Positions 7,287 to 15,917 of a stretch of 46,895 nucleotides of DNA are shown here, in pieces. This DNA comes from JANYCG01 sp031392945 (GTDB taxonomy: Bacteria > Pseudomonadota > Gammaproteobacteria > Burkholderiales > Burkholderiaceae_C). The stretch is from assembly GCA_031392945.1 (NCBI GenBank), contig JANMVT010000290.1, positions 1 through 46,895 of the forward strand. Direction: 5' to 3'. How positions within the stretch are numbered: the stretch's first letter is position 1; each line of letters starts with the position of its first letter. The notes below the pieces were generated by a model, which made no database searches, had not been told where the DNA came from, and saw nothing but the letters and a program-made list of their open reading frames with translations. Position numbers and translations under genes: made by a program.

Positions 7287-8189
7287 TCACGCTTGATTTT
7301 CAACGTATCCAGCGGCACGGCGGAACATGTCACAAAAATACTCCGCAGCCGGGCTGAGGGGCAAGCCGGTGCGGTGGACGATGCAAATCGGGCGGGTCGG
7401 AAAAACTTCAGCCACTGCGATGGCCTGGAACATGTGGTCCCACATCGGGAACCGGGTCCACATTTGCGGCAACAGCATCAGCAAGTCTGAATTGGCCAGC
7501 GCCATCATGTAAGTCAAACCGGAATGTGCCTGCATGACCAGCCTGGGTGCGGGCAGGCCATGCTGGGCATACAGCGGCACGATTTCCTCTTCCGCCTTGC
7601 TCGTTACGGAGGATGTGATCCATTCCGCGTCGACCAGATCCCTCAGCGATTTTGAGCCGGCCAGCGGGTGCCCTTTGCGGCAGAAAATAACGCGACGGGT
7701 TTCAAGAATTCTTTCAGCGGCCAGTTCCGTCGGCATGGCCTCGACGACGGGGCCGATGTAGAAATCGGTTGAGCCGTCCCTGAGCGACGACTCAATCCCC
7801 GGAAACACGGTGTCGATGATGTCCAGCGTGACATCCGGGTAGCGCAAGCGAAATTGCCGCAGGGCATCGGGCATCAGCGTGATTTGCGTGACCATTGACA
7901 GCCCAACGACAAGAGTGCCATGCGCCTCGCCGCGAAGCTGGTCAAGCTCATCCCGGGCCCTACGCAATTCGCTCGTGACCAGGGTCACGCGGCGCAGAAA
8001 CACTTGGCCCATAGGAGTCAGGAGAACCCCTTTTTTACTGCGCTCCAACAACACCACCTTCAACTCGCGCTCAAGCTCCTGAATGCTGCGGGTGATGACG
8101 GGTTGTGCCACATTCAAATGCCGCGCGGCCGCCCGGATGCTTCCACGCTCCACAATGGCCACCAGATGGTGCAGTGCACTCAATTTCAT
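7287..8189 (-). CDS. LysR-type transcriptional regulator
   Basis: 300 residues with an N-terminal winged helix (LSALHHLVAIVERGSIRAAA, then LNVAQPVITRSIQELERELK and LLTPMGQVFLRR) and a two-lobed effector-binding domain (GTLVVGLSMVTQITLMPDAL, with VIFCRKGHPLAG further on). ATG 8189 is chosen because AAAGG sits 6 bases upstream; the frame could open earlier at a TTG (8213), but that would overlap the operator. It is divergent from the catabolic cluster starting at 8332, the classic LysR arrangement, so it probably activates that cluster in response to a pathway intermediate. It converges with the acyl-CoA synthetase gene. Confidence 0.92.
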   Translation of the reverse strand: MKLSALHHLVAIVERGSIRAAARHLNVAQPVITRSIQELERELKVVLLERSKKGVLLTPMGQVFLRRVTLVTSELRRARDELDQLRGEAHGTLVVGLSMVTQITLMPDALRQFRLRYPDVTLDIIDTVFPGIESSLRDGSTDFYIGPVVEAMPTELAAERILETRRVIFCRKGHPLAGSKSLRDLVDAEWITSSVTSKAEEEIVPLYAQHGLPAPRLVMQAHSGLTYMMALANSDLLMLLPQMWTRFPMWDHMFQAIAVAEVFPTRPICIVHRTGLPLSPAAEYFCDMFRRAAGYVENQA

Positions 8190-8204
8190 TGTCAAACCTT
8201 TGTT

Positions 8205-8221
8205 GATACTCAATGCGTATC
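8205..8221. promoter_or_regulatory. LysR-type binding site (T-N11-A)
   Basis: GATAC, 7 bases, GTATC: a symmetric LysR box with T-N11-A (T8207, A8219), 16 bases upstream of the LysR ATG and about 110 bases upstream of the monooxygenase ATG. The position suits autoregulation plus activation of the divergent operon. The rest of 8190-8331 shows no stronger palindrome. Confidence 0.65.
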
Positions 8222-8331
8222 GAGGTTAAAACTTTAGCATCTTTCACTATCAACTGCCACGCCCTACCATCCGCCGCACGTCGTTCTTGAAGCAAACGAA
8301 CGGTGGGTGCTAAAAATGGGAGACGGATACG

Positions 8332-10026
8332 ATGAAGGGAATCAATGCCATGCGCAAAAAAACAGAGGTGCTGATCATTGGCGCCGGGCCCGTGGGCCAA
8401 GCGCTGGCGATCGAACTGGGGCAGCGCGGCATCGATTGCCTGATTGTCGAAAAAAATGCACGCTCGGGCGCAGCACCGCGTGCCAAGACCGTCAACGTGC
8501 GCACTTGCGAACACTTCCGGCGCTGGGGCATCAGCAAAGCCCTGCGTGCGGCCGCGCCGCTGGGCATAGACTACCCGTCCAATATTGCCTTCACCACCCG
8601 CATGTCGGGGTATTTGCTGACGCGCTTTGACAACGCCCTGTATTGCGCACCCGGACGCAATCCGCTTTATTCAGAGCATGCGCAATGGACTCCGCAGTAC
8701 ACCGTCGAAAAGGTGATGCGCGAACATCTTCAGACGATTGCGAATGTTCAGGTCGCCATGAACACGGAGCTGCTGGGCTTCGAGCAGACCGGCGAACGAA
8801 TTGTTGCCACCATCCTGGATGCGGACAGCGCGGCCAAGCGCGAGGTGGAGGCGCAATATTTGGTCGGCTGCGATGGCGCACGCAGTTTGGTGCGGGACCT
8901 GATCGGCGCACGCCTTGAAGGCAGCTTTGGCATGTCCAGGAATTACAACGTCGTTTTTCGTGCACCCGGCATGGCCCTGGCGCATGGTCAGGGCAAAGCC
9001 ATCATGTACTGGCAGATCAACGGCGAGGTTCCCAGCCATGTCGGCCCCATGGATGCTGGCGATCTCTGGTTTTTCATGCCGACAGGCTTGGCTGCGGACG
9101 TGCAAGTCACTGTAGACACCGCAGGCGATTTGATTCGCCGGGCCACGGGCATTGAATTGCCCTTTGAGGTGCTCAGCGTTGATGAGTGGGTGGCGCACCG
9201 CGCTGTGGCGGACCGTTACCGCGACGGCAGGGTGTTTCTGGCGGGCGATGCGTGCCACCTGCACCCGCCCTATGGCGGCTTTGGCATGAACATGGGCGTG
9301 AGCGACGCGGTGGACTTGGGCTGGAAGCTCGCGGCCTTGTTGCGGGGCTGGGGGGGTGCGGCGCTGCTGCAAAGTTACGAGCTCGAGCGCCGTCCCGTGC
9401 ACCTGCACGTGCTCAAGGAAGCTTCTGCCAACCACGCCAAGGTGGGCGCTGCGTTGTTTGAGAAGGGGCTGGAGGATGACACGCCTGAGGGGCAGGCTGC
9501 ACGTGCACGTGCAGGCCAACGCATCAACGCTGAAAAGTTGTCCGAGTTTTACACTCTGGGCACGATCCTGGGCGACCGTTATTCGGACTCCCCGGTGGTG
9601 CAAAGGGTCGCAGAAACACGCCCGAAGCCGCGCGATTTTCTGAACTATGTGCCCAGCTCAACGCCTGGCGGGCGTGCGCCCCATGCGTGGTTGCACGACG
9701 GCAGCTCCCTGTTCGACCACTTTGGCAGTGGATTCACGTTGCTGGCTTTGCCCGCCGGCACCGACGCGTCCATCCAGGCTGCGGTCTGCGATGCCAGACT
9801 GGGCGGAGTTCCGCTCACAGTGTTGCGTTCAGACAACCCGGGGGTGAGTTGCCTTTACGACCATGGCCTCACCTTGATCCGGCCGGACCAGCATATTGCG
9901 TGGGCGGGGGATACGTGGCCGAAGGTCGCAGAATATGACGTGTTTGCCATGGTGACTGGGCAAAACACCAAAACCATTCCCAACGAAACCACTTTGAAGG
10001 AGACCGTCCATGAGCCAAGTTCCTGA
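8332..10026 (+). CDS. FAD-dependent aromatic monooxygenase (class A flavoprotein hydroxylase)
   Basis: 564 residues of the PheA/TfdB/MhpA-like hydroxylase family, which uses NAD(P)H and O2 to hydroxylate a phenolic ring. The FAD-binding GAGPVG is at 17-22, the DG motif appears as YLVGCDGARSLVRD near 182-195, and the GD motif FLAGDACHLHPPYGGFGMNMG is at about 302-322 (Gly305-Asp306). The tail from about 460 on resembles the thioredoxin-like C-terminal domain of these enzymes. ATG 8332 follows GGAG by 9 bases; ATG 8350 is an alternative. First gene of the cluster, it overlaps the VOC dioxygenase gene by 17 bases. Hydroxylation feeding ring cleavage is a strong inference from this pairing. Confidence 0.92.
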   Translation: MKGINAMRKKTEVLIIGAGPVGQALAIELGQRGIDCLIVEKNARSGAAPRAKTVNVRTCEHFRRWGISKALRAAAPLGIDYPSNIAFTTRMSGYLLTRFDNALYCAPGRNPLYSEHAQWTPQYTVEKVMREHLQTIANVQVAMNTELLGFEQTGERIVATILDADSAAKREVEAQYLVGCDGARSLVRDLIGARLEGSFGMSRNYNVVFRAPGMALAHGQGKAIMYWQINGEVPSHVGPMDAGDLWFFMPTGLAADVQVTVDTAGDLIRRATGIELPFEVLSVDEWVAHRAVADRYRDGRVFLAGDACHLHPPYGGFGMNMGVSDAVDLGWKLAALLRGWGGAALLQSYELERRPVHLHVLKEASANHAKVGAALFEKGLEDDTPEGQAARARAGQRINAEKLSEFYTLGTILGDRYSDSPVVQRVAETRPKPRDFLNYVPSSTPGGRAPHAWLHDGSSLFDHFGSGFTLLALPAGTDASIQAAVCDARLGGVPLTVLRSDNPGVSCLYDHGLTLIRPDQHIAWAGDTWPKVAEYDVFAMVTGQNTKTIPNETTLKETVHEPSS

Positions 10027-10618
10027 ATCCCCGTCCGTTGCTGCGGCCAAAGCATCCAGCCACGCCATATCACCAGCCCGGCTGGCCCATGTGGTGCTGC
10101 GCACCTCGCAGTTCGATGTGCTGGTCGACTGGTATAAAACCGTGCTGGGCGCAAAAACGGCGTTCTCTGACGGCGCATTGGCATTTCTCTCCTACGACGA
10201 AGAACACCACCGCATTGCCGTCCTGAACATTCCCGGCTTGCCGCGTCAGCCCGATGGGGTTACGGGCGTGCACCATTTTGCGTTTACGTACGCGTCGCTC
10301 AGTGACTTGGTCGCCACCTACGAGCGCCTTGACAAGGCCAATATTCGACCTGTCCTGTGCATCAACCATGGGCCGACCACGTCGATGTATTACGCCGACC
10401 CGGACGGCAACCAGATCGAGCTGCAGGTCGACAACTACGATACGGTGGAAGAGGCCGGCGAGTTCTTCTACAGCCCGGCCTTTGCAAAGAATCCAATCGG
10501 CGTGGACTTCAACCCGGCCGATCTGGCGCGGCGCTTTCATGCCGGTGAGGACGAGGCCAGCATCAAAAGACGCCCCGACAGCGGCGCCCGCGGGCTCGAT
10601 ACCCTCAGTCTTCGGTAA
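10010..10618 (+). CDS. VOC-superfamily extradiol-type dioxygenase
   Basis: 202 residues with one VOC module carrying the 2-His-1-carboxylate set expected of Fe(II) extradiol enzymes: His27 (LAHVVLRT), His88 or His89 (GVHHFAF) and Glu137 (PDGNQIELQVD). It is shorter than two-module BphC-type enzymes (about 290), so it belongs to the single-module group whose members cleave catechol-like or related substrates; the exact reaction is unknown. AAGGAGACCGTCC precedes ATG 10010, inside the end of the monooxygenase gene, indicating coupled translation. Residues 145-202 are a polar tail (NPIGVDFNPADLARRFHAG) typical of biphenyl-diol dioxygenase-like small VOC proteins. Confidence 0.83.
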   Translation: MSQVPESPSVAAAKASSHAISPARLAHVVLRTSQFDVLVDWYKTVLGAKTAFSDGALAFLSYDEEHHRIAVLNIPGLPRQPDGVTGVHHFAFTYASLSDLVATYERLDKANIRPVLCINHGPTTSMYYADPDGNQIELQVDNYDTVEEAGEFFYSPAFAKNPIGVDFNPADLARRFHAGEDEASIKRRPDSGARGLDTLSLR

Positions 10619-10671
10619 GACCGGTCCCAACCCGACCAATCCCACCACAGCATTACCTCGAGACTTCCAGC

Positions 10672-12159
10672 ATGTCCAAAATGAAATCTTTGTCGAAGCC
10701 CCTTTCTTCGGTCGCTGCAGTCGCAATCAGCCTGGTGCTGGCTTCCTGTGCCAGCCCAGGCGTCGAGCCGCTTGAGGTCACAAAAGGCCTTGTGGTTCGC
10801 AACGTCAACATCGTGAACACCCGCGACGGCTCCACTTCATCTCAGATGGCTGTTGTGATTGAAGGCGGCAGCATCCGCAAAATCGCACCCGACCGGGCCA
10901 TCCGGACCAGCGGCACGGTGCAGACCGTTGACGGGTCCGGCAAGTACCTGGTGCCCGGGTTTCTGGACATGCACACCCATGCCATGGCGGCGGCAGACCA
11001 GCCCATCACTTTCTGGCCGCTGCTGATCGCCAACGGCATCACCGGCATCCGCGAAATGGCAGGGTCGCCCGAGGTGATCAAACGTGTGAGCCAACTGAAT
11101 GCAGACAGTGCCGCAGGCCGGGTTGACGCGCCGGAAGTGTTGCTGGTTTCCGGCCCGCTGGTGGCCGGCATACCCGCGCCCGCCATCGCGATTGCGCAGG
11201 TGCAGCAACAAAAAGCCATGGGCGCTGGTTTTGTCAAGATCGTCGCCGGCAGCCGGGACGTGATACTGGCGGTGTTGGCCGAGGCCAAGGCGCAGGGCCT
11301 CGGGGTTGCCGGGCATCTGTCTTTGGGCGTCACGGCGATTGAATCATCCGAGGCCGGCTGGCGTGCCATTGAGCACCTGGGCGCCGGCATGGGGATATTG
11401 CTGGACTGCGCCACCGACGCGGCCAACATCCGCCAGGCGATCGTCAGTGGCGGTGGTGCGCAGGTTCCGTTCTCGCTCGCAGCCGTTGTCAGCCCCCTGC
11501 GCTTCCGGGCGCTGGACGCGCCCTTTTACCAACGCATCATGGACACCTACAACGAGGCCAAGTGCCAGGAAGTGTCCAGGGCCTTTGTCAAAAATGAAAC
11601 CTGGCAGGTACCCACGCTGATTCGTGTGCGCACGATGGCATTCAGTGATGATCAGGGCTACAGGACTGACCCCAACCTCGCCTACATTGACAAGGGCAGA
11701 CGGGCGCTCTGGGAAGGCCTGGCCCAGCAATACTCAAGTAGCGTGCCCGCCCCGGCAGCGACCATCTTCCGGCAGTACTACAGCTTGCAGGAAAAGCTCA
11801 CCAAATCCATGAAGCAAAGCGGCGTCAAGATGTTGACTGGCTCGGACCTGGGCGGCATCTGGGTGATCCCGGGCTTCAGCCTGCATCAGGAATTCAAGGC
11901 GCTTGCCGCCGCTGGACTGTCGCCGCTTGAAATTTTGCAAATGACAACCTTGAACGGCGCACAGTTCATGAACCGCGAGGCCAGCATGGGAACCGTTGAC
12001 GAAGGCAAGAACGCCGACCTGGTGCTGCTGGATGCCAATCCGGTCGAGGCCGTGGCGAATCTGGACCGGATTGCGGCAGTGGTCTTGAAGGGCAAATATT
12101 TTTCAAAAGACGCGCTTGACAAGATGAAAAGCGATGTCGCCAGCGCATACAAGAATTGA
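10672..12159 (+). CDS. Exported metal-dependent amidohydrolase lipoprotein
   Basis: 495 residues. A basic start, hydrophobic stretch and lipobox VLASC (Cys about 25) mark it as a lipoprotein acting outside the cytoplasm. The rest is an imidazolonepropionase/prolidase-like amidohydrolase TIM barrel: VPGFLDMHTHAM (HxH), VKIVAG with the metal-bridging Lys, VAGHLS and AIEHLG with the next two His, and LTGSDLGG with the catalytic Asp, then a composite beta domain (NADLVLLDANPVEAVANLDRI). Relatives cleave amide or dipeptide bonds, some on aromatic amides; no specific substrate can be named. It lies 53 bases after the dioxygenase gene, in the middle of the cluster. Confidence 0.87.
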   Translation: MSKMKSLSKPLSSVAAVAISLVLASCASPGVEPLEVTKGLVVRNVNIVNTRDGSTSSQMAVVIEGGSIRKIAPDRAIRTSGTVQTVDGSGKYLVPGFLDMHTHAMAAADQPITFWPLLIANGITGIREMAGSPEVIKRVSQLNADSAAGRVDAPEVLLVSGPLVAGIPAPAIAIAQVQQQKAMGAGFVKIVAGSRDVILAVLAEAKAQGLGVAGHLSLGVTAIESSEAGWRAIEHLGAGMGILLDCATDAANIRQAIVSGGGAQVPFSLAAVVSPLRFRALDAPFYQRIMDTYNEAKCQEVSRAFVKNETWQVPTLIRVRTMAFSDDQGYRTDPNLAYIDKGRRALWEGLAQQYSSSVPAPAATIFRQYYSLQEKLTKSMKQSGVKMLTGSDLGGIWVIPGFSLHQEFKALAAAGLSPLEILQMTTLNGAQFMNREASMGTVDEGKNADLVLLDANPVEAVANLDRIAAVVLKGKYFSKDALDKMKSDVASAYKN

Positions 12160-12163
12160 CACC

Positions 12164-13156
12164 ATGAAAATATTGAATGGTTTCACCAGCACATTGAGCG
12201 CACTGGCTGTCTCGGCACTTGTTTTGTCGGGCGCAGCAAAGGCCCAAACCAATCCGGTGTTTCCCGCCAGGACCGTCACCCTCGTCATCCCTTTCACCCC
12301 CGGCAGCGGCAGCGATCTCATCGCGCGCATCATCGCGCCAAGGCTGTCCGCCCGTTGGGGGCAGCCCGTGATCGTGGACAACAAAGCCGGAGCCAGCGGC
12401 AACTTGGGCCACAACTTTGTGGCAAAGGCCGCACCGGACGGCCACGTTCTGATGCTCACCGCCGACTCGTTCACCATGGCGCCCGCCATCTACAAGAGCA
12501 TGCCTTATGACCCCGCGAATGACTTTGCCCCTGTGGTGAGCTTGGCAGATGCCAGTTACGCATTCGCCGTGAACCCGTCCGTTCCGGCCAAGGACCTGAA
12601 GTCCCTGATCGCCTACCTCAAGGCCAACCCCGGAAAGGTCAACTACGGCACCCCTGGCAACGGCACACCGCACCACCTGTCAATGGAACTGTTCAAGTCG
12701 AAAGCCGGTGTCGATATTCTTCATGTGCCCTACAAAGGCATTTCCGGCGCCCTGACCGATCTGATGGGCGGCCAGGTCCAACTGATGTACGGGACCACGA
12801 ATTCATTGGCGCCCTATGTGGCCTCAGGCAAAGTGCGCCTGCTGGCCATCACCGGTTCAGCACGCAGTCCCCAGGTCCCTGATGTGGCGACTTTCCACGA
12901 GCAGGGCATGGATGCGATGGATGCCGGCAGCGCCTACTATTTCGTGGCGGCGCCGGCCCGAACATCGCCCGAACTGGTGGCCCGCCTGAACGGCGATATC
13001 TCCGCAGTCATCAATGCCGGCGACGTGAAGGCCGAACTGCTGAAGCTGGGTTTGTCTGTGCGAACCGGAACGCCTGCGCAGTTGGGTGCCGCCGTCAAAA
13101 GTGACCTGGTGCGCTGGCGCAAGGTGGTCACTGATGCGGGAATCACCGCAGATTGA
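12164..13156 (+). CDS. TctC/Bug-type periplasmic solute-binding protein
   Basis: 330 residues with a Sec signal peptide (LSALAVSALVLSGAAKA) and the Bug fold: FPARTVTLVIPFTPGSGSDL, VDNKAGASGNLG, AKAAPDGHVLML, YGTPGNGTPHHLSMELFK, HVPYKG and a C-terminal V.TDAGI segment. Such receptors capture carboxylates, often aromatic ones, for tripartite tricarboxylate transporters. No TctA/TctB membrane genes are in the window, so it must use a transporter encoded elsewhere or act as a sensor. It starts 4 bases after the amidohydrolase stop; start 12164 gives a proper signal peptide. Confidence 0.93.
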   Translation: MKILNGFTSTLSALAVSALVLSGAAKAQTNPVFPARTVTLVIPFTPGSGSDLIARIIAPRLSARWGQPVIVDNKAGASGNLGHNFVAKAAPDGHVLMLTADSFTMAPAIYKSMPYDPANDFAPVVSLADASYAFAVNPSVPAKDLKSLIAYLKANPGKVNYGTPGNGTPHHLSMELFKSKAGVDILHVPYKGISGALTDLMGGQVQLMYGTTNSLAPYVASGKVRLLAITGSARSPQVPDVATFHEQGMDAMDAGSAYYFVAAPARTSPELVARLNGDISAVINAGDVKAELLKLGLSVRTGTPAQLGAAVKSDLVRWRKVVTDAGITAD

Positions 13157-13160
13157 AACA

Positions 13161-14222
13161 ATGACTCAAAGCCATGACATCAGAGAACAAGACAAGAGGC
13201 CACCCGTGAAACAACCCAAAATCGACATCTACAACCATGTGATGCCGCCTTCCTACCTGGAACTGGTCAACAAACACGGCAAAGAGCCCGGCATGGTCAG
13301 GCGCATGAACTCCTTGCGCATCCTGTGGGACATGCAAGCCCGGGTTGAAATGCTCAATGCCTGGCCTGAGGTGCAGCAGGTCATCACACTGGCCGTTCCG
13401 TCGCCCGAAATGCTGGGCGGCCCTGACGAATCACCGGGGTATGCCCGTGTCGCCAACGAAGGCATGGCTGAAATTTGCCGCCAGTGGCCGGACAAGTTTC
13501 CCGCGTTTGTCGCGTCGCTGCCCATGAACAATCCAGCGGCTGCGCTGGTTGAGATGGACTACGCCATTGAAAAATTGGGTGCCAAAGGCGTCCAGATACT
13601 CACGAACGTGAACGGCCGCCCGCTGGACGAACCCGAGATATTTCAGATTTTTGAACGCATCACCAACAGGCACAAAATGCCGGTCTGGATGCACCCGACC
13701 CGGCCCGCCTCCAAGCCCGACTATGCCAACGAAGAGAAATCCAAATACGAAATCTGGCAAGTGCTGGGTTGGCCGGTGGAAACCAGCGTGGCCATGTCCC
13801 GCATGGTGTTCTCTGGATTGCTGGAGCGTTTGCCCGAGTTGCGCCTGATCACCCACCATTGTGGTGGCATGCTGCCGTATTTCGCAGGACGTGCGGAAAC
13901 CCTGTGGGCGCAGATGGGCAGCCGGGGTGACGGATCAGAGGCCAATGTGCTGAAGTCACTGTCCAAGCCGCCAATCGAATACTTCAAGATGTTTTATGGT
14001 GACACCGTGCTGGGCGGGTCCAGCTCGGCCTTGCGTTGTGGTCTGGACTTCTTTGGCGCAGACAAGGTGGTGTTTGCGAGCGACTGTCCGTTTGACCCCG
14101 AAGGCGGCCCCATGTTCATCCGCGAGGGCATCCGGTCGATTGAAGACCTGGATCTGGAGGCAGGTGACGCCCGCAAAATCTACTTTGGCAATGCCTTCAA
14201 GTTGTTGGGCTTGTCCCAATAG
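13161..14222 (+). CDS. Amidohydrolase family 2 (ACMSD-like decarboxylase/hydrolase)
   Basis: 353 residues, cytoplasmic TIM barrel of the ACMSD group, whose members are mostly nonoxidative decarboxylases or hydrolases of aromatic or ring-cleavage acids. Visible ligands are VWMHPTRP, LITHHCGGMLPYFAGR and the catalytic Asp in VVFASDCPFDPEGG. The first motif reads IDIYNHVMP, with Tyr24 where the first His of HxH is expected and His26 kept; so one metal ligand is replaced, as happens in some subfamilies. Start 13161 is 4 bases past the tctC stop. In the cluster it could decarboxylate the hydroxylated aromatic acid or hydrolyse a ring-fission product; the sequence does not decide. Confidence 0.87.
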   Translation: MTQSHDIREQDKRPPVKQPKIDIYNHVMPPSYLELVNKHGKEPGMVRRMNSLRILWDMQARVEMLNAWPEVQQVITLAVPSPEMLGGPDESPGYARVANEGMAEICRQWPDKFPAFVASLPMNNPAAALVEMDYAIEKLGAKGVQILTNVNGRPLDEPEIFQIFERITNRHKMPVWMHPTRPASKPDYANEEKSKYEIWQVLGWPVETSVAMSRMVFSGLLERLPELRLITHHCGGMLPYFAGRAETLWAQMGSRGDGSEANVLKSLSKPPIEYFKMFYGDTVLGGSSSALRCGLDFFGADKVVFASDCPFDPEGGPMFIREGIRSIEDLDLEAGDARKIYFGNAFKLLGLSQ

Positions 14223-14237
14223 TTGGGGAAAAGGAAT

Positions 14238-15842
14238 ATGAACAAGATCGTTTGTGTGTTGGCAACGCTGTTGCTGATATCCACCGCCGCGCCCGCGCAG
14301 CCCGCGCCCGCACTTGGCGAGGCCGTCCAGGTCGAAAATGGCGCCTTGCGCGGCGCACCCCGGGACAGCCAGGGCCTGCTTGTCTTCAAGGGCGTTCCGT
14401 TTGCCGCAGCACCTGTGGGCGACCTGCGCTGGCAAGCGCCCCAGGCGGCCAAATCGTGGCAAGGCCCGCGCGACGCCACCCGGTACGGCAACCGCTGTTG
14501 GGCCAATGTGCAGGTTCCTTCCCTGGCCGGCCGCAGCGGCGGCGTGCCTCTGAATGAAGATTGCCTCTACCTCAATGTGTGGACGGGCGCAAAGGCATCG
14601 ACCGAGCGGCGGCCCGTCATGGTCTGGATCCATGGCGGCGGTTTTCAGTTCGGCACGGCGGGTGACCCCAACACCGATGGCGCACTGCTCGCCCAGAAGG
14701 GCGTGGTGCTTGTCAGCGTGAACTATCGCCTCGGGGTGTTTGGCTTCTTCGCACATCCGCTGCTCAGGAGCGAAGGCCGGCTGTCAGGCAACTTCGGAAT
14801 CCTGGACCAGATTGCAGCCCTCAAATGGGTGCAGGCAAACATTGCCAACTTTGGCGGTGATCCCAAAAATGTCACCATTTTTGGAGAGTCGGCAGGGTCG
14901 CAGGCTGTCAGCCTCCTGATGGGTTCGCCCATGGCGAAGGGGCTTTTCCATCGGGCCATAGGCCAAAGCGGTTCATCGCTTCAGCAACTCCCGAGCCTGG
15001 CGGACATCGGCATTCGGGGTGCGGCTTACGCCAGCGCCTTGGGCGCTTCATCTGTTGCAAAATCGATGGAGGCCTTGCGGGCCATGCCGGCAGAGCGCAT
15101 CAACGCAGCGGCGACGTGGGACTTTGCCGGAGGTGCCCCCATGGTCTTCGCGCCGGGCATCGATGGCCATGTTTTTCCGGCCGGCATGGCGGAGATATTT
15201 CGTCAGGGCAGGCAGAGCGACGTGCCCCTTTTGGCCGGGTACAACAAACGCGAAGGCTTTCCCTTTTTGGTCGAGACCTTGCCCCATAACACTGTCGCAG
15301 AGTTCCGTGAGGCGGCGCAGCTGGTTTTTGGGCCGGACAAAATGCAGGAATTTCTGGCGCTTTACCCGACCGACACCAAAGTGGCACTGAACGCTTCCGC
15401 CGAAGAGTTGCATGCCGACATTCGGCAAAAAGCTGAAACCTGGGCCTGGCTGGGACTGCATTCACGGACCGGCAAGTCGGCGGTTTACGGTTACCACTTC
15501 GCCTACGAATCGCCCTATTCCCCGATAGCGTCCCATGTGGCGGACGTGGCGTTCGTATTTGGCAATTTGATGCCGCAATTCTTCGCGCCCAAGGCCCCGC
15601 CTGCCGGCCCGGCAGATCGGCAACTGGCGAACGAGATGATGTCCTATTGGGTCAATTTCGCTACCCAGGGCGACCCGAATGGGCCGGGTCTTCCGACATG
15701 GCCGGAATTCAGGGCCAAAGCCTCCTTGCTTCAGATTCAGGAAGACGGCCGCATCACGGCCGGTCCGCCTTCCGGACAGCAGATCGCAAGATTCAAGTTT
15801 CTCGATGGATTTCTGAGCTCGGCATCCATGGGGCAACCGTGA
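14238..15842 (+). CDS. Secreted type-B carboxylesterase
   Basis: 534 residues, alpha/beta hydrolase of the carboxylesterase type B family. A signal peptide (CVLATLLLISTAAPAQ) places it in the periplasm or outside. Visible are the early motif FKGVPFAAAPVGDLRW, NEDCLYLNVW, the oxyanion-hole segment VWIHGGGFQFG and the nucleophile elbow GESAG with Ser218; a catalytic His probably lies in the YGYHFAYE region. ATG 14238 follows AAAAGGAAT; the frame opens earlier with a TTG at 14223 that lacks support. Last gene of the cluster, probably releasing an aromatic acid or alcohol from an ester before uptake. Confidence 0.92.
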   Translation: MNKIVCVLATLLLISTAAPAQPAPALGEAVQVENGALRGAPRDSQGLLVFKGVPFAAAPVGDLRWQAPQAAKSWQGPRDATRYGNRCWANVQVPSLAGRSGGVPLNEDCLYLNVWTGAKASTERRPVMVWIHGGGFQFGTAGDPNTDGALLAQKGVVLVSVNYRLGVFGFFAHPLLRSEGRLSGNFGILDQIAALKWVQANIANFGGDPKNVTIFGESAGSQAVSLLMGSPMAKGLFHRAIGQSGSSLQQLPSLADIGIRGAAYASALGASSVAKSMEALRAMPAERINAAATWDFAGGAPMVFAPGIDGHVFPAGMAEIFRQGRQSDVPLLAGYNKREGFPFLVETLPHNTVAEFREAAQLVFGPDKMQEFLALYPTDTKVALNASAEELHADIRQKAETWAWLGLHSRTGKSAVYGYHFAYESPYSPIASHVADVAFVFGNLMPQFFAPKAPPAGPADRQLANEMMSYWVNFATQGDPNGPGLPTWPEFRAKASLLQIQEDGRITAGPPSGQQIARFKFLDGFLSSASMGQP

Positions 15843-15917
15843 TCCGATGCCCGGCTTGGCCCCGGCTTTCCCGGACCGGGCCTGGTTTTCGCCTGCAGTG
15901 CAAAGCCTTCATCGCAC

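Noticed and set aside
15847..15895. Bidirectional terminator between the carboxylesterase and E1 genes
   Set aside because: GC-rich CCGG/GGCC blocks are present, but no clean stem with a T run could be drawn.
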